From positions 2,584,666 through 2,648,665 of the forward strand of contig NZ_LR131147.1 of NCBI RefSeq assembly GCF_900626285.1: a stretch of 64,000 nt of DNA, given 5' to 3'. Made by a program: the position numbers and the translations under genes. Below, one piece after another: positions 63,081 through 64,000 of the stretch (positions are counted from its first letter, which is position 1; the number at the start of each line of letters is the position of its first letter). The DNA is from Intestinimonas massiliensis (ex Afouda et al. 2020). Lineage in GTDB: Bacteria; Bacillota; Clostridia; Oscillospirales; Oscillospiraceae. A model generated the notes under the pieces. It was not told where the DNA came from. It was given only the letters and a program-made list of their open reading frames with translations, and did no database searches.

Positions 63081-63515
63081 ATGAAGGTAACTATCCACAT
63101 TGAGCCGGGCTGTGGGGAAGTTTCGGTGACCATCACCGCCCCCGCCCTCACCGACCAGGTGAAGGCCCTGGCCGTCCGGCTCCAGGGCGGCGGGGTGCTC
63201 ACCGGCTGGCGGGGGGATGTGGCCACCCCCCTGGCGGCGGCGGACATCCTGCGGTGCTACGGGGAGGAGAAGGGGGTCAAGGTCCAGACCACCCAGGGGG
63301 TGTACGACCTGAAGGAGCGCCTGTACGAGCTGGAGGGCAAGCTGGACCGGCACACCTTCGTGCGCATTTCCCACTCCGAGCTGGTGAATCTGGAAAAAGT
63401 CACCGCCCTGGACCTGTCCCTCACCGGCACCATCCGCATGACCCTGGCGGGGGATACCGTGTGCTACGTCTCCCGGCGGTATGTGAAAAAGATCAAGGAG
63501 GCCCTGGGGCTCTGA
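63081..63515 (+). CDS. LytTR-domain DNA-binding regulator
   Basis: 144 residues. The first 40 are a short beta-rich part (KVTIHIEPGCGEVSVTITAP). Residues 50-144 are a LytTR domain (ADILRCYGEEKGVKVQTTQG, LEGKLDRHTFVRISHSELVN, LAGDTVCYVSRRYVKKIK). There is no receiver domain. Paired with DUF3021 membrane proteins, as here, such regulators usually control their own operon in Clostridia. GGAGG before ATG. Confidence 0.88.
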   Translation: MKVTIHIEPGCGEVSVTITAPALTDQVKALAVRLQGGGVLTGWRGDVATPLAAADILRCYGEEKGVKVQTTQGVYDLKERLYELEGKLDRHTFVRISHSELVNLEKVTALDLSLTGTIRMTLAGDTVCYVSRRYVKKIKEALGL

Positions 63516-63530
63516 AAGGAGGTCGTTTCC

Positions 63531-64000
63531 GTGACACACAGACAGAAGCAGTGGCTGGTCCGCATCCTCATCGGCGGGTTCGTCGGTATGGTTGCCCTGA
63601 TCCCGGTGGGCGGGCTGTTCAACGACCTGGTCGGCGGCGGCCTCATCGCCATGGGGCCCCACACCCACTTCCGGCTGGTGAGCGATAACCTGGAGCGGCT
63701 GGCCGGTCCCGCCGCCCTGGGGATCCAGCTGGGGATCTACTTCCTGATGGGGGCGGTGGTGGGAGTGTCCACCCTGCCCTTTGCCGACGACGGAGCGACC
63801 CTGGTCCGCCGGTCCCTGGCCCACTTTGCCGTCACCGCCGGGGTTTTGGCCCTGATGGTGTGCCTGTGTGAGTGGAACTGGGGGGAGCCGGCCGTCTTGC
63901 TGGTGTATCTGGCGCTGCTGGCGGTGGTCTATCTGCTGATCTGGATGGTCCGGTGGGTGAGGTGGTACGCCGAGGTGACCGCCATCCGGGAAAAGCTGGG
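63531..64000 (+). CDS. DUF3021 membrane protein, partial at window end
   Basis: 156 codons are present before the window ends. Four membrane helices are seen (RILIGGFVGMVALIPVGGL, LGIQLGIYFLMGAVVGVST, FAVTAGVLALMVCLC, VLLVYLALLAVVYLLIWM). Start GTG 63531, 8 nt after AAAGGAGG. It follows the LytTR gene by 15 bp and forms its usual partner pair, in which the membrane protein probably restrains the regulator. The end lies outside the window. Confidence 0.82.
   Translation, partial: MTHRQKQWLVRILIGGFVGMVALIPVGGLFNDLVGGGLIAMGPHTHFRLVSDNLERLAGPAALGIQLGIYFLMGAVVGVSTLPFADDGATLVRRSLAHFAVTAGVLALMVCLCEWNWGEPAVLLVYLALLAVVYLLIWMVRWVRWYAEVTAIREKL

Overview
The window looks like the chromosome of a spore-forming, fairly GC-rich gut Clostridium of the Oscillospiraceae type (Flavonifractor, Lawsonibacter or Pseudoflavonifractor-like). 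This is inferred from gene content only: a spoVB-mazG-hup-rqcP-yabP-yabQ-divIC-yabR cluster, S-layer-homology surface proteins, a BirA/BioY pair, and several Clostridia-type mobile elements. The species is not determined. The window has two parts. About 1-46,000 is accessory DNA of mixed, lower GC. About 46,700-64,000 is GC-rich core chromosome.

Accessory part. (a) 1-10,300: the end of an IS110-family element abuts a serine-recombinase tail. Next comes a tightly coupled minus-strand operon: XRE regulator, dynamin-like GTPase, tail-anchored membrane protein, HerA-type ATPase, anthrax-lethal-factor-like zinc peptidase, and a 69-residue protein. A SEC-C gene faces it across a shared intergenic region with a palindrome. 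I do not recognise this combination as a named system, and it is the best candidate here for something undescribed. (b) 10,400-18,950: a 2,107-residue leucine-rich-repeat/SLH surface protein followed by a two-component pair. (c) 19,400-30,400: small unknown genes and a DUF499 ATPase / DUF1156 methyltransferase / SNF2-DUF3883 helicase cassette of defence-island type. It includes a 37-codon scrap of a DUF262 gene and a methyltransferase that seems to lack its usual middle. (d) 30,400-46,000: a stack of integrative mobilizable elements. It holds a broken large serine recombinase, TnpV, TnpW, DUF3847, a MobA/MobL relaxase, a primase-helicase with iteron-like repeats, an XRE/lipoprotein pair, a full IS110 element, then a MazF-like protein, an excisionase and two tandem tyrosine integrases.

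Core part. 46,744-52,607 runs on the plus strand: zinc-ribbon protein, purine nucleoside phosphorylase, MTA/SAH deaminase, SpoVB-like flippase, MazG, HU and RqcP. YabP, YabQ, DivIC and YabR follow on the opposite strand. BioY and BirA diverge from a textbook BirA operator. Next are an XRE-membrane regulator and an EIIC-like permease whose start region carries a 42-bp perfect palindrome. A 5'-nucleotidase-like SLH protein with degenerate metal sites, the pseudouridine catabolism pair psuK-psuG, a lipoprotein, and a LytTR/DUF3021 pair running off the window complete it.

Two leaders, at 38.73 kb on the mobile element and 55.9 kb in the chromosome, share a GCAAC/GTTGCGG/CCGCAA arrangement with mutually exclusive pairings. 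Each lies upstream of an XRE-membrane regulator gene. All homology statements come from reading motifs by eye; no database search was run.
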